Program-made: the position numbers and the translations under genes
Assembly: GCF_964656455.1 (NCBI RefSeq)
Contig: NC_135715.1
Coordinates: 74,723,414-74,787,413, forward strand
DNA length: 64,000 nt
DNA from: Halichoerus grypus
Taxonomy: Eukaryota > Chordata > Mammalia > Carnivora > Phocidae
Reading direction: 5' to 3'
Shown here: one piece after another, positions 49,591 through 62,620 of the stretch
How positions within the stretch are numbered: the first letter of the stretch is position 1
How the letters are laid out: every line of letters starts with the position of its first letter
Notes under the pieces: model-generated
Told to the model about the DNA's origin: nothing
Seen by the model: only the letters and a program-made list of their open reading frames with translations
The model's database searches: none

Positions 49591-50659
49591 GATGAGTGGT
49601 CACACGAAATAAGCCATCAGGATGGAAGATGGGCTGTGACGGAAGTATACGGCAGAGGACAGAAGCTAGTGAAAGGCTCCAAGATGACATCCTAGGGGAA
49701 GTGACAGAGCAGCTGAAATTTAGAGCTTGGGGAATAATTAGGAGCGAGCATGGGGGAAGCAGTGGAGAGGACCGCATATAAAAGGAACTGCGGCACAATT
49801 CAAGGACAAGTGACACAGTTCGGGAACTGAAGGAAGTCCAACGGAGCAAAAGTGCAGCGTGTGCTTTAACCACTCTGCTGAAAGGGACTCGAGGGATTTC
49901 CTAGGCACCAATAATAGCCAGTTGAAATCAGGAAAATGTCATTCTTTTCACAAACTCAAAGAGAAAATGAAAGAAAATTCCATGACAATGAAAATCCACA
50001 CACAGAGGAATTAATCTTAACAAGAAAGGGATGAAAATTACACAAAAAAAGGTGATAACGTATAACAGACCCTGTTTTGAGTGACATGTTTAAATGGGAG
50101 CAAATATTACATTATTCTGAGTGCAGAGATGAGAAATGTTTTTAAAAGTAAGAGTAAGGAAGAGGGCAGATCAGCCTCATCCGACAGGCAAACGTGTTCT
50201 AGTGCTCTCCTCCTTTCGTCTGTGATGTTGGCATAAGATCACACTGCAAACAGAGCCCCACAACGGTTCCTAGACACCCTGGAGTTTAACGCACTGTCAG
50301 GGAGGAATCTTAAACCAGCAATGAAGGAAAAGTCTGCTCCATAATTGTTGCTGGAACAACAAAATACACCTTTATCTGGAAAAATATAGTTAATCAGTCG
50401 TCCCCATCCCTGCTTGCACATCACAAACTATCTGTGATATTGTCAGGAAACAAACATTATGAGATCTCACCACCCCACCCCGTCCCCAAATTTATATTCA
50501 GTAAGTCTAGAAGAGAATTGGGTGAAGTTCTTTATAGGAAGAACTTCAGGGAATTTGATCATGAAGCTGGAACTTTGAATCATTGTTTAGTCTTATTTCA
50601 CATCAAAGGTCAGATTAAAATTCAAAATAGAGTTTTATTAGAGATACCATAGAATTAAG
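49591..50659. other. Intron, nothing recognised
   Basis: Possible continuation of the L2-like element to about 49870 is too weak to call. The rest shows no repeat or gene. Confidence 0.4.
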
Positions 50660-53600
50660 TGAGAAGAAATTTTTAAATCTTTAATTTCTTGATAGAAGAT
50701 GGTTTTCTAAGTTTAAAAATAATGAAAGACATTACAAACAAAAAATATGACTAAAATAAAAATGAAAGATAACCAGAGAAAATCATTTACAACCAAGTTG
50801 TCAGTTAGATGATGAATATCTTCCATACATAAAGACACAACTTGTAGGAAATGATAAGAAAAATACTTGCATCATAATTGACAAGAGAGAAATGGACATG
50901 TACAATTTAACCCCCAAATGGCTTTTAGATAAAGCCAAAAGCTTGTTCTTTAAAAAGTCTAACAAATCCTCTCATGAGGTAATACTATTATATTAAACAA
51001 GATCTCAAATAAACAAACAATAAATCAAATGAAAATGAGAGGTGCTACCATCATAAAGCTGAGAATCATAGCTTTGAACAACTTCAAGCCAATTTTGTTG
51101 AAAATTTAATGATATAAATAAACCTGGAGGGGGCCGGGAAAGTATAGCTTAATAACCTGACTTCCAAAGAGAAAAAAACCTGAATTAATCTTATAATGAT
51201 TAAGGACATTGACTCAATAGTTTAAATCTTTCCACAAAGAAATTTCCAGGTGAGTTCTAGGAAGAAATAATCCCAGCTTTATCCAAACTAAGTCAGAGCA
51301 GACTAAAACAGGGAAGACGTTCCCAAGCCATTGTGTTATAGAACTCTGATGTCCTAACCCAATAAGGACAACACAGGAAAACAAAAATTATAGACAAATT
51401 ATACTCAAAGATAGGTATACTATTCTAAATAAATATTTACACAAAAAAATCAATAATGAATAAAAAAAGTAATTCAGCATGACCAAGTTGAATATTTCCG
51501 AAAATGCCAGATTGGTTCAGTATTGGAAAACAAGTAAATGTAACTCAAATATCAAAAGATTTTTTAAAATTATATAAAAAAATCTACAATAAGCATCACT
51601 TCTAAAAGTAAAACGAGAAGAATTCAGATCAGAGAAAAGCAAAAGTAGCCCCATGACTACTTCTATATGGCAGGATGCAGGAGTGTCCTAGTCCACAGAG
51701 TAAGTCAGGAAAGGGAAATAAACCACCAGGACTGGAAAGATGTACCCAAATATCATTCTAAGGTTGTATTATTATTTACTTTTAAAATTCCAAAGGAATC
51801 TACATATTAAAATTAATATTACAGTCTAGCTAGGTTCCTAGATTACAAAATAAAATACTAAAATTCTATTTAGAAATACCAGCAATGTACATGTAGAAAA
51901 TAAAATTCTTGAAAAGTTATCATCTATCATAGCATATAAACACAAAGTATCCGGAAAGAAATCTAAAACTATATAGGAGCCCTTTAAGGAGAAATTATAA
52001 AATTTTATTGGAAAGACATTAAGGAAATACTAAATATTTAGATGATGTCATGGATTATACGATTTTAATATCAAAGATGTTGTTTCTTCAGAAAATGACC
52101 TACAGATTAAGTGCAATTTTATGCAAAATCTCAACAGAGTACTCATATAAGAGACAAGTGTCAATGAAAAGAACAGAAATGTCAAACATATGCACACATA
52201 TGGGCACTTCACTGATAAGAGAGCTGGCCTTTATGATAATCAGGGAAAGAACAGATAACCATTCAACTAATGGTATTCATACAATTTCGTAAAATTGCTT
52301 GTGCCCATAGAATAAAATCAGGCTGCATCTTCACATTCTGTACAAAAATCAATTCAATACTTAGGTGTGAAAGACAAAACCACCAAAAACAATGTATAAA
52401 ACTACCTTTATGATCTCAAGGAAAGGGTTTCATTTTTTTGTTGTTGTTATGTTAATCACCATACATTACATCATTAGTTTTTGATGTAGTGTTCCATGAT
52501 TCATTGTTTGCATATAACACCCAGTGCTCCATTCAGTACATGCCCTCTTTAATACCCATCACCAGGCTAACCCATCCCCCCCACCCCCTCCCCTCTAGAA
52601 CCCTCAGTTTGTTTCTCAAAGTCCATAGTCTCTCATGGTTCATCTCCCCCTCTGATTTCCCCCCCTTCATTTTGCCCTTCCTGCTATCTTCTTCTTCTTT
52701 TTTTTTTTTTAACATATAATGAATTATTTGTTTCAGAGGTACAGGTCTGTGATTCAACAGTCTTACACAATTCACAGCGTTCACCATAGCACACCCTCCC
52801 CAGTGTTTCTTAAGACACAGAAAGAACGAGCCATAGAAGGGAAAACCACTGATTAACCTGACCGCATCAAAATTACAAACTTTCCTCCATCAAAAGAAAC
52901 CACAGATAGAGTGCAAGACAAGCCACAAGGTGGGAAAAGGTATTTGCCACTTGTACAAATTAATACAATTTTAATATTCAAAATATATAAAAGAATCTCT
53001 ACATACTGGTGAGAAAATTATAAACAACCCCAAAAAAAGACAGTAACAAGCACTTCACAAAGGAGGCCACCAAATGCAGACTGGCAAAAATTAAGTCGTC
53101 TTAGGAGACCGAGGGCTGGAGAGAAGGAGCAACAGAAACTCTAACACAGGAAAGTATATAAATTGCTACCTCCGCTCTGAAAAACAGCTAGCATCATCTC
53201 ATGAAGTTGAATATGCTCGAACATGATGACCCAGCAATTGCACTCATGGGCTTACACAGAGAAACCTGCACACAGCAAGGGCCGCATACAAGGATGCTCA
53301 GGAAAACACTGTTCGTAACAGCAAAAAACTGCAAGCACCCCAAATGTCCGTCACAGGAGAAAGGGTGAAAACATTATCCTCCAATGTAATAATAATATTC
53401 AGCAGGGAAAAGGAACTACACCTATATTAAAACATGACTACATTTTTCAGCATAACTTTGAGTGGTAATGAGCGAAGCCCGGAAGAGTACATGCAACTTA
53501 TTTTGTAAAGCTCACAAACAAGCAAGACATATCTAATGTGGGTAAAACTATTATTCTTCAGCTTTTAAAAACAAACATAAAGTTGAGGCTAGGGGCCAGA

Positions 53601-53760
53601 AGACAGGAGGAGACGGGGCGGGGAACACCACACAGATGGATTCGGAAGGAGCCCCATCTCGGTGCTGGGTTCATGGCTGCGTACACCTCACCACTTGCCG
53701 TATTGACTTGTGCCCACTGATATCATAATTTAAGAAACGGTAAGATGGTATCTTCAGGAA
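50660..53760 (+). repeat. Old L1M copy (ORF2 and 3' UTR remnants), interrupted
   Basis: Decayed ORF2 landmarks occur in order: AAAGCTTGTTCTTTAAAAAG near 50938, AGCATGACCAAGTTGAATAT near 51477, a GTCAATGAAAAGAACAGAAA block near 52160, GAAAGAACGAGCCATAGAAG near 52819 and GATGACCCAGCAATTGCAC near 53226. The last part is an L1 3' UTR with CACTTGCCGTATTGAC. Stops and indels are everywhere. A young L1 tail splits it at 52434-52804. Confidence 0.8.
52434..52804 (-). mobile_element. Young L1 3' UTR insertion inside the old L1M
   Basis: A T run at 52433-52450 is followed by the reverse complement of both 3' UTR modules of the L1 at 36514-36950, including TTAATCACCATACATTACAT, a GGTTCATCTCCCCCTCTGAT word and CACACCCTCCCCAGT. 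The old L1 text on either side reads continuously once this block is removed. Flanking GTTTC words suggest a short duplication. Confidence 0.9.
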
Positions 53761-54959
53761 AACGAAGAACACTGGATAAATTCAAGAGAGCCAAGAATTC
53801 ACAAACCTTACATGTGGCTTGGTGGGAGCAACAAGCATACGCACCGTGGCACTCTTAGGAGGTTTGCGACAAGCATCTCAATACACTAACGTTACTCATG
53901 TGAACTGAAAATAGTCATTGATACGAGGTAACATCAGGGCCCTGTACATTATAAAATATAATTTAATCAATCAATTCATATTTCTTGACATCTATTCGGT
54001 GCCAGACAAGCATCTAGTGGAGACACAGGGAAGTTTAAAAAGGCCCTACTCCGAGTGAGAGTATTTGATAAGTTGCTCAAGACAAAAAGCTCTCAGAACT
54101 GCAAGATATTCCTTCTCTATCCTCCAAATCCACTTCCCAAATCCCTCTCCCTCTTTCCCACCAATCCTTGAGGTCTTAGCACTGGACCTCCATCATTTGG
54201 TGATCTTGGTACCACCAGTGCCCCTACCCACAACCTTCCTGCTCTGATCCTGCCTCCAGGCCTGCAAATCCAGACAGGAAGCTTCACAGAATCCCCACAG
54301 AACACTAGGGAGCATTCTCCTTGTTTAAAGAATCATGCAAAAGCTCCATTTACAGCAAACGATCCCAGTCTCCAGATAGCTTGCATTGCAGACTCTCCAT
54401 TCAGCTGAGAGTCTCTGGAGGGTATCAAGAGGCCAGCCACTTCCTTTTCTGTCTCTCCAAAGCAGAAAGCCTCTGAGTAATTACAGCATTCTGTTTCTGA
54501 TAGGGGATGTGAAGACACTAACATTTTTACACAAAGGAAAAATTCAAAATTAGAGCGTGGCCTGGAAGACTTCCTATTGTCTCGCCTGGGCCAAGTCTTG
54601 CAGCCCCTCGTACACCAGCAGCAGATAGTGCTTCCTGAGCCACTGAACAGAAATCATTCTGTGGAGTAGCACAAGGATTCCATGCACAACTAAATTTAGA
54701 AAATGCTGTACTAAATCAGTGTAAGCTGATTTCTTGGCGAGAGGACACCTCAGAGACTTTTAAAGGGCTATGTGCTCTGAGCATCTCCAAAAGGGGAATC
54801 GGAGATGTGTCACCCTCAAGCTCACTTAGCCACAACTACCCTTTCACCCAGAACACATATTTACAGACTGCAGCAAAAATGTCTAGCAAAACATCCCCCA
54901 AATGTCTCCATATCCTTTAAGGAATGGTTTCTCGTTCCTCATTTTTCCCCGTATGCTTC
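53761..54959. other. 1.2 kb intron with a weak L2 trace
   Basis: A weak antisense L2 trace lies near 53965-54040. Nothing else is recognised. Confidence 0.4.
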
Positions 54960-55190
54960 TCTCCAATTTATTTTGTCAGGCTTAACCTTCCCCAATTTTA
55001 GCATGCTCCTGTCCTGAATTCCCCCTGTATTCCCATAGCACTCTAAATATCTGCTTATGAGCTTTCACTTTTTAAAATGTTATGTGCGTCCTCCTCCCTT
55101 CGACTGAACTCTGTTAAGTGGGCTGATTCTGGTTTTGCACCCCAGCATGGAGCAAAGTTCCTGGCACATAGCATGAGTTGTCACAAACTA
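54960..55190 (+). repeat. LINE-2-like fragment
   Basis: The words CCCCAGCATGGAGCAAAG and CCTGGCACATAGCATGAG and the preceding CT-rich text resemble the L2 3' end in sense orientation. Confidence 0.5.
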
Positions 55191-57510
55191 GTGACACTGA
55201 AACAGCACACACACATTAATGCAACTTCACTTTTTTTCCTAGTTTTGCTTCTGTGCTTCTTTTAAATTAGAAAGAACATTCCTCAGAGCAATTTCAGGAG
55301 ACATTTTTCAGCCTCTCTTAAAAAAAAAAAAAAGTGCTCACTAATGATCTAATGATGGTTTTTATAGCTTCTAAACCAATTGCTAACCATTATGGTTAAG
55401 TGTCAAGGAGATTAGCCTTCATGGTCATAACCTTCAGGAAGGCCGATGCGTGGTCAGAGACCAGAGAGTTCCACAGGCAATTCTGAATCAACTTAAACCA
55501 ACTTAGAGGAGGCAAATGGAAGAAATGTTTGGTACAGGGCTTCTTTCAGATGTCGTTCACTGACAACAAACCAACCAACCAACCGCCACCACCACAGGAG
55601 GCAAGGTCAAAACAAAGATGTGTAGACTTATTACAAAGATGTATAGATTTATTTCCAACATCACCATTTGGCACAGGAGAATTTAAAAGAAAACATCAGT
55701 TTACACTTCCTAGGGGAGTCTTAAGAGATCATCTCAGTCATAATTTAAAAGCCTTAAGGCAAACTATGACTCATTACATTTTGAATTTTTGTATAGCTTA
55801 GCTTTAGGATAAGTGTAGGACATGCTAGAACTTTATCTGTGAACGATCACTTTCTGGGCCTGACGAACACACACACACTCTAACAGCACTTACAGAGCAT
55901 AATGTCCCCATTTTAAAGGGCTAGTGATGTTGAGTTACTAGGTATTTACTTTTAAGAAATCATTAATATTCATGGGTCCAATTTATTTGATGCCTACTCC
56001 ATCAGGAACACAGTTCCTGATCATAGCAAGAGTCCCTCAAGAGAACCTGACGGCTTTTCTGACAACTCATTTTGAGATGCTGTCTTCTGAAACAACCAAC
56101 TAAAAGTAGAGACAACTCGTGTGTGTCAAGCTTGACTGAGTTAATCTACTTTAAATTCTTACATTTTCTGTTGAAATTTTCAGTAGATTTGTAGATATAG
56201 CATTAAAGTTCATTTTTTCCCTACCTACTTTTAATATTCAGGCCGTTTTTCCATCAACAAAAAAATATTTGCAATGTACTCCTGATTTCACTCTGATCTT
56301 GATTTAGGTGGCTTCATTACATCCACCTTCCCTCACACCTAAGCTCCCGGGATACAAGCTTTCCCACAGACACGCCTGTATAAAGTGGTTGTTACATCAT
56401 CATCGTCGTCGTTGTCAGGGTTATTTTCTTGTGGTTGAAAGGGCATAGTAATAAATTAAGTTTGATGCCCATAGGTAAGACTTCTAATAAGACAAAGAGT
56501 TGATCTCATGCACACTCCCTGGTGCGTTCTCTTTTTCTTTTTGAAGAAAAAAAAAAAAAAACAAGGCTGGCGTTTAAATGAGGTATTCTGAGGCTGATGA
56601 TGCATATTATCCACGCTTAGATTCTTAGAAATCATACTATAAGATGAATCCCCTTAAAAACATACTCATGAACAGTGAATATGGAATATATAATGAATCC
56701 TCCAGGAAGGAAGGAATTTCTTTACATGCCATTCTGAAAGAGCCATAATTGCTTACTTGCTGTGTATAATCTTGACTCCGTAAAACAGAGCATACTTGGC
56801 CAGATCTACATCTACTCTCTGAAGGTTATTATAAAGGCTATCACCATGCTCAAGAGAAATCTAACTTCATTTTTCTTTGCTAATGGGAAGAAGTGGAGGC
56901 TTGAACAAATCATCAGGATCTTCTTCTTCAGTACTTTGGGAATCAGTGAAACATTCTTAGATACTAACTATATTCCCATGACTCAGTGCTTTCATTTAAA
57001 AGGTTGACTTATAAATAGCTTATCACTCAGGCATAACAGCATAAGCAAGCTACTGATAGTAAATAAGCTGTGTGGTTCTGAGGGTGCCTTCCAGAGCTTG
57101 AGCTTCCTCACCGGGGAAGCGACGTAACACTTGGAGGGGTGAGCAGAGCACAACCTCTTAGCTCCTGTACTTCCCAGCTGAGGTGGAGAATTAATAAGGC
57201 ACCTCATTACAGAAGACACAGGCTCCCACTCTTCCTCTGACTCTGCTAAATTAAAGATGCTCTCCCACCAGGTACCCCACATAGCGGCTCGGGATTCTAC
57301 CTTTCATGTAACTCCCACCCTACCCAATGAGTTACTCTTGTGCTATGATCTTATTCACAGCCTGCAAAAGTCAACCAAGTAAAACACAGCATGGGGTGAA
57401 GGACGGGAGCTTTAGGGCAAAAACCAGGTTAGTTGAGAATACTACATAAAGCTGAAAGTAGAGGAATGACTCCTGTGTTGATGGTAGCAGTATTTTTAAG
57501 ATACCTTCAA
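55191..57510. other. 2.3 kb unique intron
   Basis: It contains short A runs (55320-55333, 56547-56561) and a small AACC run at 55568-55582. No gene or repeat family was recognised. Confidence 0.4.
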
Positions 57511-57524
57511 AAACACTAATAATG

Positions 57525-57710
57525 GGGCGCCTGGGTGGCTCAGTGGGTTGAGGGTCTCTTGATTTCGGCTCAGGTCCTGGGATGGAGCCCCATATCGGGC
57601 TCTGCACTCAGTGGGGTATCTACTTGAGGATTTTTCTCCCTCTTCTTCTGTCCCTCCCCCTGCTTGTGCTTGCTCGCTCACTCTCAAATACATAAATAAA
57701 TCTTTAAAAA
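57525..57710 (+). mobile_element. CAN-SINE (SINEC) with an internal deletion
   Basis: It starts GGGGCGCCTGGGTGGCTCAG, but the segment between GGCTCAGGT and CCTGGGATGGAGCCCC is shorter than in other copies, lacking the CATGATCTCAGGG word. The duplication is AAACACTAATAATG (57511-57524) and AATCACTAATAATG (57711-57724). Confidence 0.93.
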
Positions 57711-58072
57711 AATCACTAATAATGTCTCATGGTTCACTCTAAGGTAAATTAGCATCAACTAAGAAAGTATAATGCCTAATGCAGACATAGCATTTGTACT
57801 CTTGATCTTGTGAATGAAGCTGGAGACCACCAAATTATTTTTCACATATAAGCAGCAAGCATTTTCTTTTAGGGTCAATGTAATCATCAACCAGCAATTG
57901 ACAAGATGATGTTGCATCAGTACAAAGTTTAGATGACTCCCAAAACATAAGCCTTTTCTCAAATCAGCTTAAGACCACAAATACAAACATCCTGGAGAAG
58001 AGTTAAGTACACGAAATTTATTCTGAACTATCAGGTAGAATAGTCTTCAGTATTCAAGAAATATTCTAAATC

Positions 58073-58250
58073 GACACTGTCCAATATGATAGCTGCCAGC
58101 CACATGCGGCCAGTTACAATTAAATTTAAATTTAATAAAAAATGTAGTTTCTCAGTTATACTAGCTACATGTGACAAGAGGTTGCCGTATTAAAGAGCAC
58201 AACTGAACATTTCCATCATTGCAGAATGTCCTATCGGACAGCAGTGTTCT
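58073..58250 (-). mobile_element. hAT-Charlie non-autonomous element, minus strand
   Basis: The same family as 22995-23165 in the opposite orientation: ACACTGTCCAATATGATAGC, CAGCCACATGCGGCCAGTTA and, near the end, AACATTTCCATCATTGCAGA and GTCCTATCGGACAGCAG. Terminal words CAC(T)GTCC and GGACAGCAG are the inverted ends. Confidence 0.78.
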
Positions 58251-60029
58251 AAGTTCTGAAGACTAGTTTTCCACATGCAGAAAACCCGAGTAAAGTTTTC
58301 TCTTATTGTTTGCTTGGTAAAAGTTATTCGCTTGCTTGGTCAGAAACTGAAAAGCAAATCTCTCTCAAAGTCTCAGACAACCCACAGTCAACAATTCAAG
58401 ATGCAAATAATGTAATTAAGCTCTGACAACAGAGGCACCCTGGCATTTCACAGGTGAAGCCTATAGCCTCTGGCACAGCCAAAGGCCTTTGAATCAGACA
58501 TAATCCCCAGAAAATACTTCAAGTCACTCCCAGAAGCAATCACTGCTCTTGTAAATTAAAATGAAGGATGAGAAATAGGACTCTAAGGACTTTTTTTTTT
58601 CAATAGATGATGCAGTTTCCTTTGGTATGTCCAGAGTATTAATAGAGAATAAACATCCTGTTCATTAGCCAATCACATTGCTCAAGATATCAGTCAACAC
58701 TCCATTTATCTGATTATCATGAACATGTATTATTAAGAAGCATATTTTACATGTATCAACATAAGAGCTGTCTCAAGATTTCCTGTAGAACCATTCCCTC
58801 AAGGAAATATTTGGAAGATCTTTCTATTCATAACTGAACATAAGCAGCAGCTAGCTGCATTTAGCAAACCACAGCTCCGTCACTTAAAGTGTTAGCCTGC
58901 AGCTAAGCTTCAGCAATGAGGGGATGAACACCGATGCATGTGAAATGAGGATTAGGGCTGAACATATTGGCAGGGAAAAGTGACACTGCGAAATAAGTGT
59001 CATACCAAATAAATGTTGTCATATGAACAAGGGAAAGAGCTTAGTCCCAATTGATTAGTCATCTCTATGGAGATCTACCACTTCTCTTGGATACATGACA
59101 GCACCTGGAGTGGGCTTATTTGCCAATGGGTCTGTGTGAGTTATAAATTGTTCTATGAACACATTATTTGCCACTAATTGCAAGCAAAACTAGAAACATT
59201 TCAAGGTCACAAAATTAAATCTCTGAACCACCTAGCTTTGGGTCTATATGACCATATGGTCTCAATTCACTTAGAAATAAAACATTAGAAGCAAGCACAA
59301 AAAATCCTAGGCCTGGTTTTCCCTCCCTGTCCCCTGCTCAGGGAAGGTTTAAAAAAAAAAAAGTATCTTTAACAGCATGAGGGTGGTGTGCATGTCTATG
59401 ATAGAATAATAAGAATTGCTTTCTTTGAAAGATGTTGCCAACACAAAGCTTTCAGTATTATAAATACGTCACCATTTCTAAAGTCATTGATTTTGCCATA
59501 AAATTAAACTGTGGCTGCCATATGAACTGCAATATTATATTACCCCATCCTCCCCATATCTTAAGTTCTCTCTCAATTATCAAAATAAAAGTATTAATAT
59601 AAAGTTGTCATGGAAAACAGACCAATTTATGCTGTGTGTTAAACCAGCATTATTCCTTTGAGGTCAGGGCTTTTATACTAGAAAATTGAAGCCACACCGG
59701 CTCAGCAGAGAGAGTAAGCAGGGGGAAAGCAGGTGGGTGGGAGAGGGGTTGGGTGATCATTGAGGAGAGGCAAGAACATAGGTGGACACTTGGATGGGCC
59801 CTCTTACTAGTTTATACCATCTCATTAACACTAGAACAGTCTCCAAAACCCATTGTGGTTTTCCACATATTATATGGATCAGGTAGCCTAATACAAAATA
59901 TTTGACAGCTCTTCAAATGTCAGATGAAATAAGATATTTTGAACTATTATTTCAAACATGAATATTCTTAAAGAAGATTGGAAGAAAGGTATTTCTGAAG
60001 ACTATGTACAAGATTAAATGACTGATTAA
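58251..60029. other. 1.8 kb unique intron
   Basis: No recognised repeat, exon or RNA gene. An octamer-like ATGCAAAT word is at about 58401. Function cannot be assigned from sequence alone. Confidence 0.4.
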
Positions 60030-62128
60030 AGAAAATAACTTAGAAGGAAAAAGTAAAAGGATCCAAATCAAAAAGGGAGAAGTTATATTGTCACTATGTG
60101 CAGAGGACATGACACTATATACAGAGAACCCTAAAGACTCCACCAAAAAATTGTTACAATAAACAAATTCAGAAAAGTTCCAAAAAATACAAAAACATAG
60201 TGTTTCTATGCACTAATAAAAAACTATCAAAAAGAGAAATTAAGAAAATAATTTATAATTACAATTTACAATTACATCAAAAAGAATAAAATACCTAGGA
60301 AAAAATTAACAAAGGAGGGGAAAGACCAGTACAGTGAAAACTACAAGACAGCAATAACGAAACTGAAGATGACACAAATAAAAGGAAAGATATCCATGCT
60401 CATGGATTGGAAGAATATTGTTAAAGTGTCCATAATACCAAAGCAATGCACCGATTCAATGCAATCCCTGCCAAAATTCCAATGGCATGTTTCACAGAAA
60501 TAGAACAATCCTAAAATTTATATGGAACCACAAGAGACCCCCAAAAAGCCAACATAGTATTGAGAAACAAGAACAAAGCTGGACAACAAAGCTCCCTGAT
60601 TTCAAACTATACTACAAAGCTACAGTAATCAAAACAGTACGGCATGGCACAAAAATAGACACATAGATCGATAAAACAGAATAAAGAGCCTAGAAATAAA
60701 CCCATGCACATATGGTCAATTACTTCATGACAAAGGAGCCAAGAACATACAACGGAGAAGAGAGTCTCCTCAATAAATGGTGTTAAGAAGACGGGACAGC
60801 CACATGCAAAAGAACAAAACTGGACCATTTTCTTATACCATACATGAAAACTAACTCAGAATGGATTAAAGGCTTGAATATAAGACCTGAAAGCATAAAA
60901 CTCCTAGAGGAAAACATAGGTGATAAGCTCCTCCACATCAATCTTGGTGATGATTTTTTTGGATCTGACACCAAAAGCAAAGGTAACAAAAGCAAAAATA
61001 AGCAAGTGGGACTACATTAAGTTGAAAAGCTGCTGCACAGCAAAGATAACCATCAACAAAATGAAAAGGCAACATACTCAATGGGAGACAATATTTGCAA
61101 ATCACATATATGATAAGGAATATCCAAAATATATTTAAAAACCCATACAATTCAATAGCAAAAAAACAAACAATCTAATTAAAAAATAGGCAGAGGACCT
61201 GAATAGACATTTTTCCAAAGATGACATCCAGAGGGCCAACAGACACATGAAAAGATGCTCAACATCATGCATCATCAGGGAAATGCAAATCAAAACCAAA
61301 ATGAGATAGCACCTACCAACTGTTAGAGAGGCTACTATCAAAAAGATAATAACAAGTGCTCACAGGATGCAGAGACAAAGGAACTCTCGTGCACTGTTGG
61401 TGGGAATGTAAACTGGTGCAGCCACTGTGGAAAACAGTATTAACATTCCTCTAAAAGTTAAAAAAAGAACTACCACATGACCCAGCTATCCACTTCTGGG
61501 TATCTATCTAAAGAAAACAAAATCACTATCTCAAGAAGATATCTGCATCCTCATGTTCAATACAGTGTCCACCGCATTACTATTATTTATAATAGACAAG
61601 ACATGGAAGCAACCTAAATGTCCATTCATGGATGAATGACAGAAATGTGTGTGCATGTGTACATGCATGTGCTTACATGCACACATCATGGAATAGTATT
61701 CAACCATAACAAATGAAATCTTGCCATCTGCAACAACATGGATGGACCTTGAGGCTTGGAGGGCATTTTACTAAGTGAATTAAGTTGCACAGAGAAAGAC
61801 AAATACTCTATGATCTCACTTATGTGTGGAAGTAAAAACAAAGAATAAAAAATATGAGCTCACAGATTCAGAGAACAGACTGGTGCTTTCTAGGTGTGGA
61901 GTAAGGGGTGGATGAGATGGGTCAAAAGGTATAAACTTCCAGTTACAAAATTAATAAGTCATGGAGATGTGACGTACAGAATGGTAACTATAATTAATAA
62001 TACTGTATTATATATTTGAAAGTTGCTAAGAAAATAGACCTTAAAAGTTCTCATCACAAGAAAAAATATTTTTGCAACTATGTATGGTAATGCATGTTAA
62101 CTAGACCAACTGCAGCAATAATTTCACG
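60030..62128 (+). repeat. L1MA-type element, ORF2 3' part and 3' UTR
   Basis: ORF2 landmarks in order include a GTCACTATGTGCAGAGGACA word (RT active-site region) near 60090, GCATGTTTCACAGAAATAGA, TGGAACCACAAGAGACCC and GACCCAGCTATCCACTTCTG near 61480. The 3' UTR has TATGATCTCACTTATGTG and GGAGATGTGACGTACAG. The terminal part of the 3' UTR is missing, cut off after AATAATTTCAC. There are many stops and frameshifts. Confidence 0.9.
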
Positions 62129-62144
62129 AGAAAAAATAGAACTA

Positions 62145-62294
62145 GGGGCGCCTGGGTGGCTCAGTTGGTTAAGCGTCCAACTCTTGATTTCAGCTCAAGT
62201 CATGATCTCAGGGTCATGAGATCGAACCCTGTGTCGGTCTCCATGCTCAGCATGGAGCCTGCTTAAGATTCTCTCTCCCTCTCCCTCTGTCCCT
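62145..62294 (+). mobile_element. CAN-SINE (SINEC) lacking its tail
   Basis: It starts GGGGCGCCTGGGTGGCTCAG, with TCATGATCTCAGGGTCATG and GGAGCCTGCTTAAGATTC, but stops inside the CT-rich part and joins MaLR sequence with no A tail and no 3' duplication. Confidence 0.9.
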
Positions 62295-62620
62295 TTGCAG
62301 AGGTAATCACAAGGGGACCCTAATCCAAAATGACTGGTATCCTTATGAAAACGGGAAATCTAGACTCAGACACAGAGGGAAAACAGTGTGATGACACAGC
62401 AAGAGAATGGCCATCTACAAGCCAAGGCGTCCCTGAGGCCACCAGAAGCTAGGAGAAAAGCTGAGAACAAATTCTCCTTCAGAATCCCCAGAAGGAACCA
62501 ACCCTACTGACACCTTGATCTTGGACTTCCGGCTTCCAGAACTATAAGACAAATTTCTGTTGTTTAAGCCCCCCAGTCTGTGGTACTTTGTCACAGCAGC
62601 TGGAGCAAATTGATGCATGC
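62295..62620 (+). repeat. MaLR LTR (MLT1-like), 5' half missing
   Basis: It begins inside the LTR at GCAGAGGTAATCACAAGG and continues ACCCTAATCCAAAATGACTG, GTATCCTTATGAAAACG, CCTTGATCTTGGACTTCC, TTCTGTTGTTTAAGCC and CCCAGTCTGTGGTACTTTG. The first part of the LTR is absent. Confidence 0.88.
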
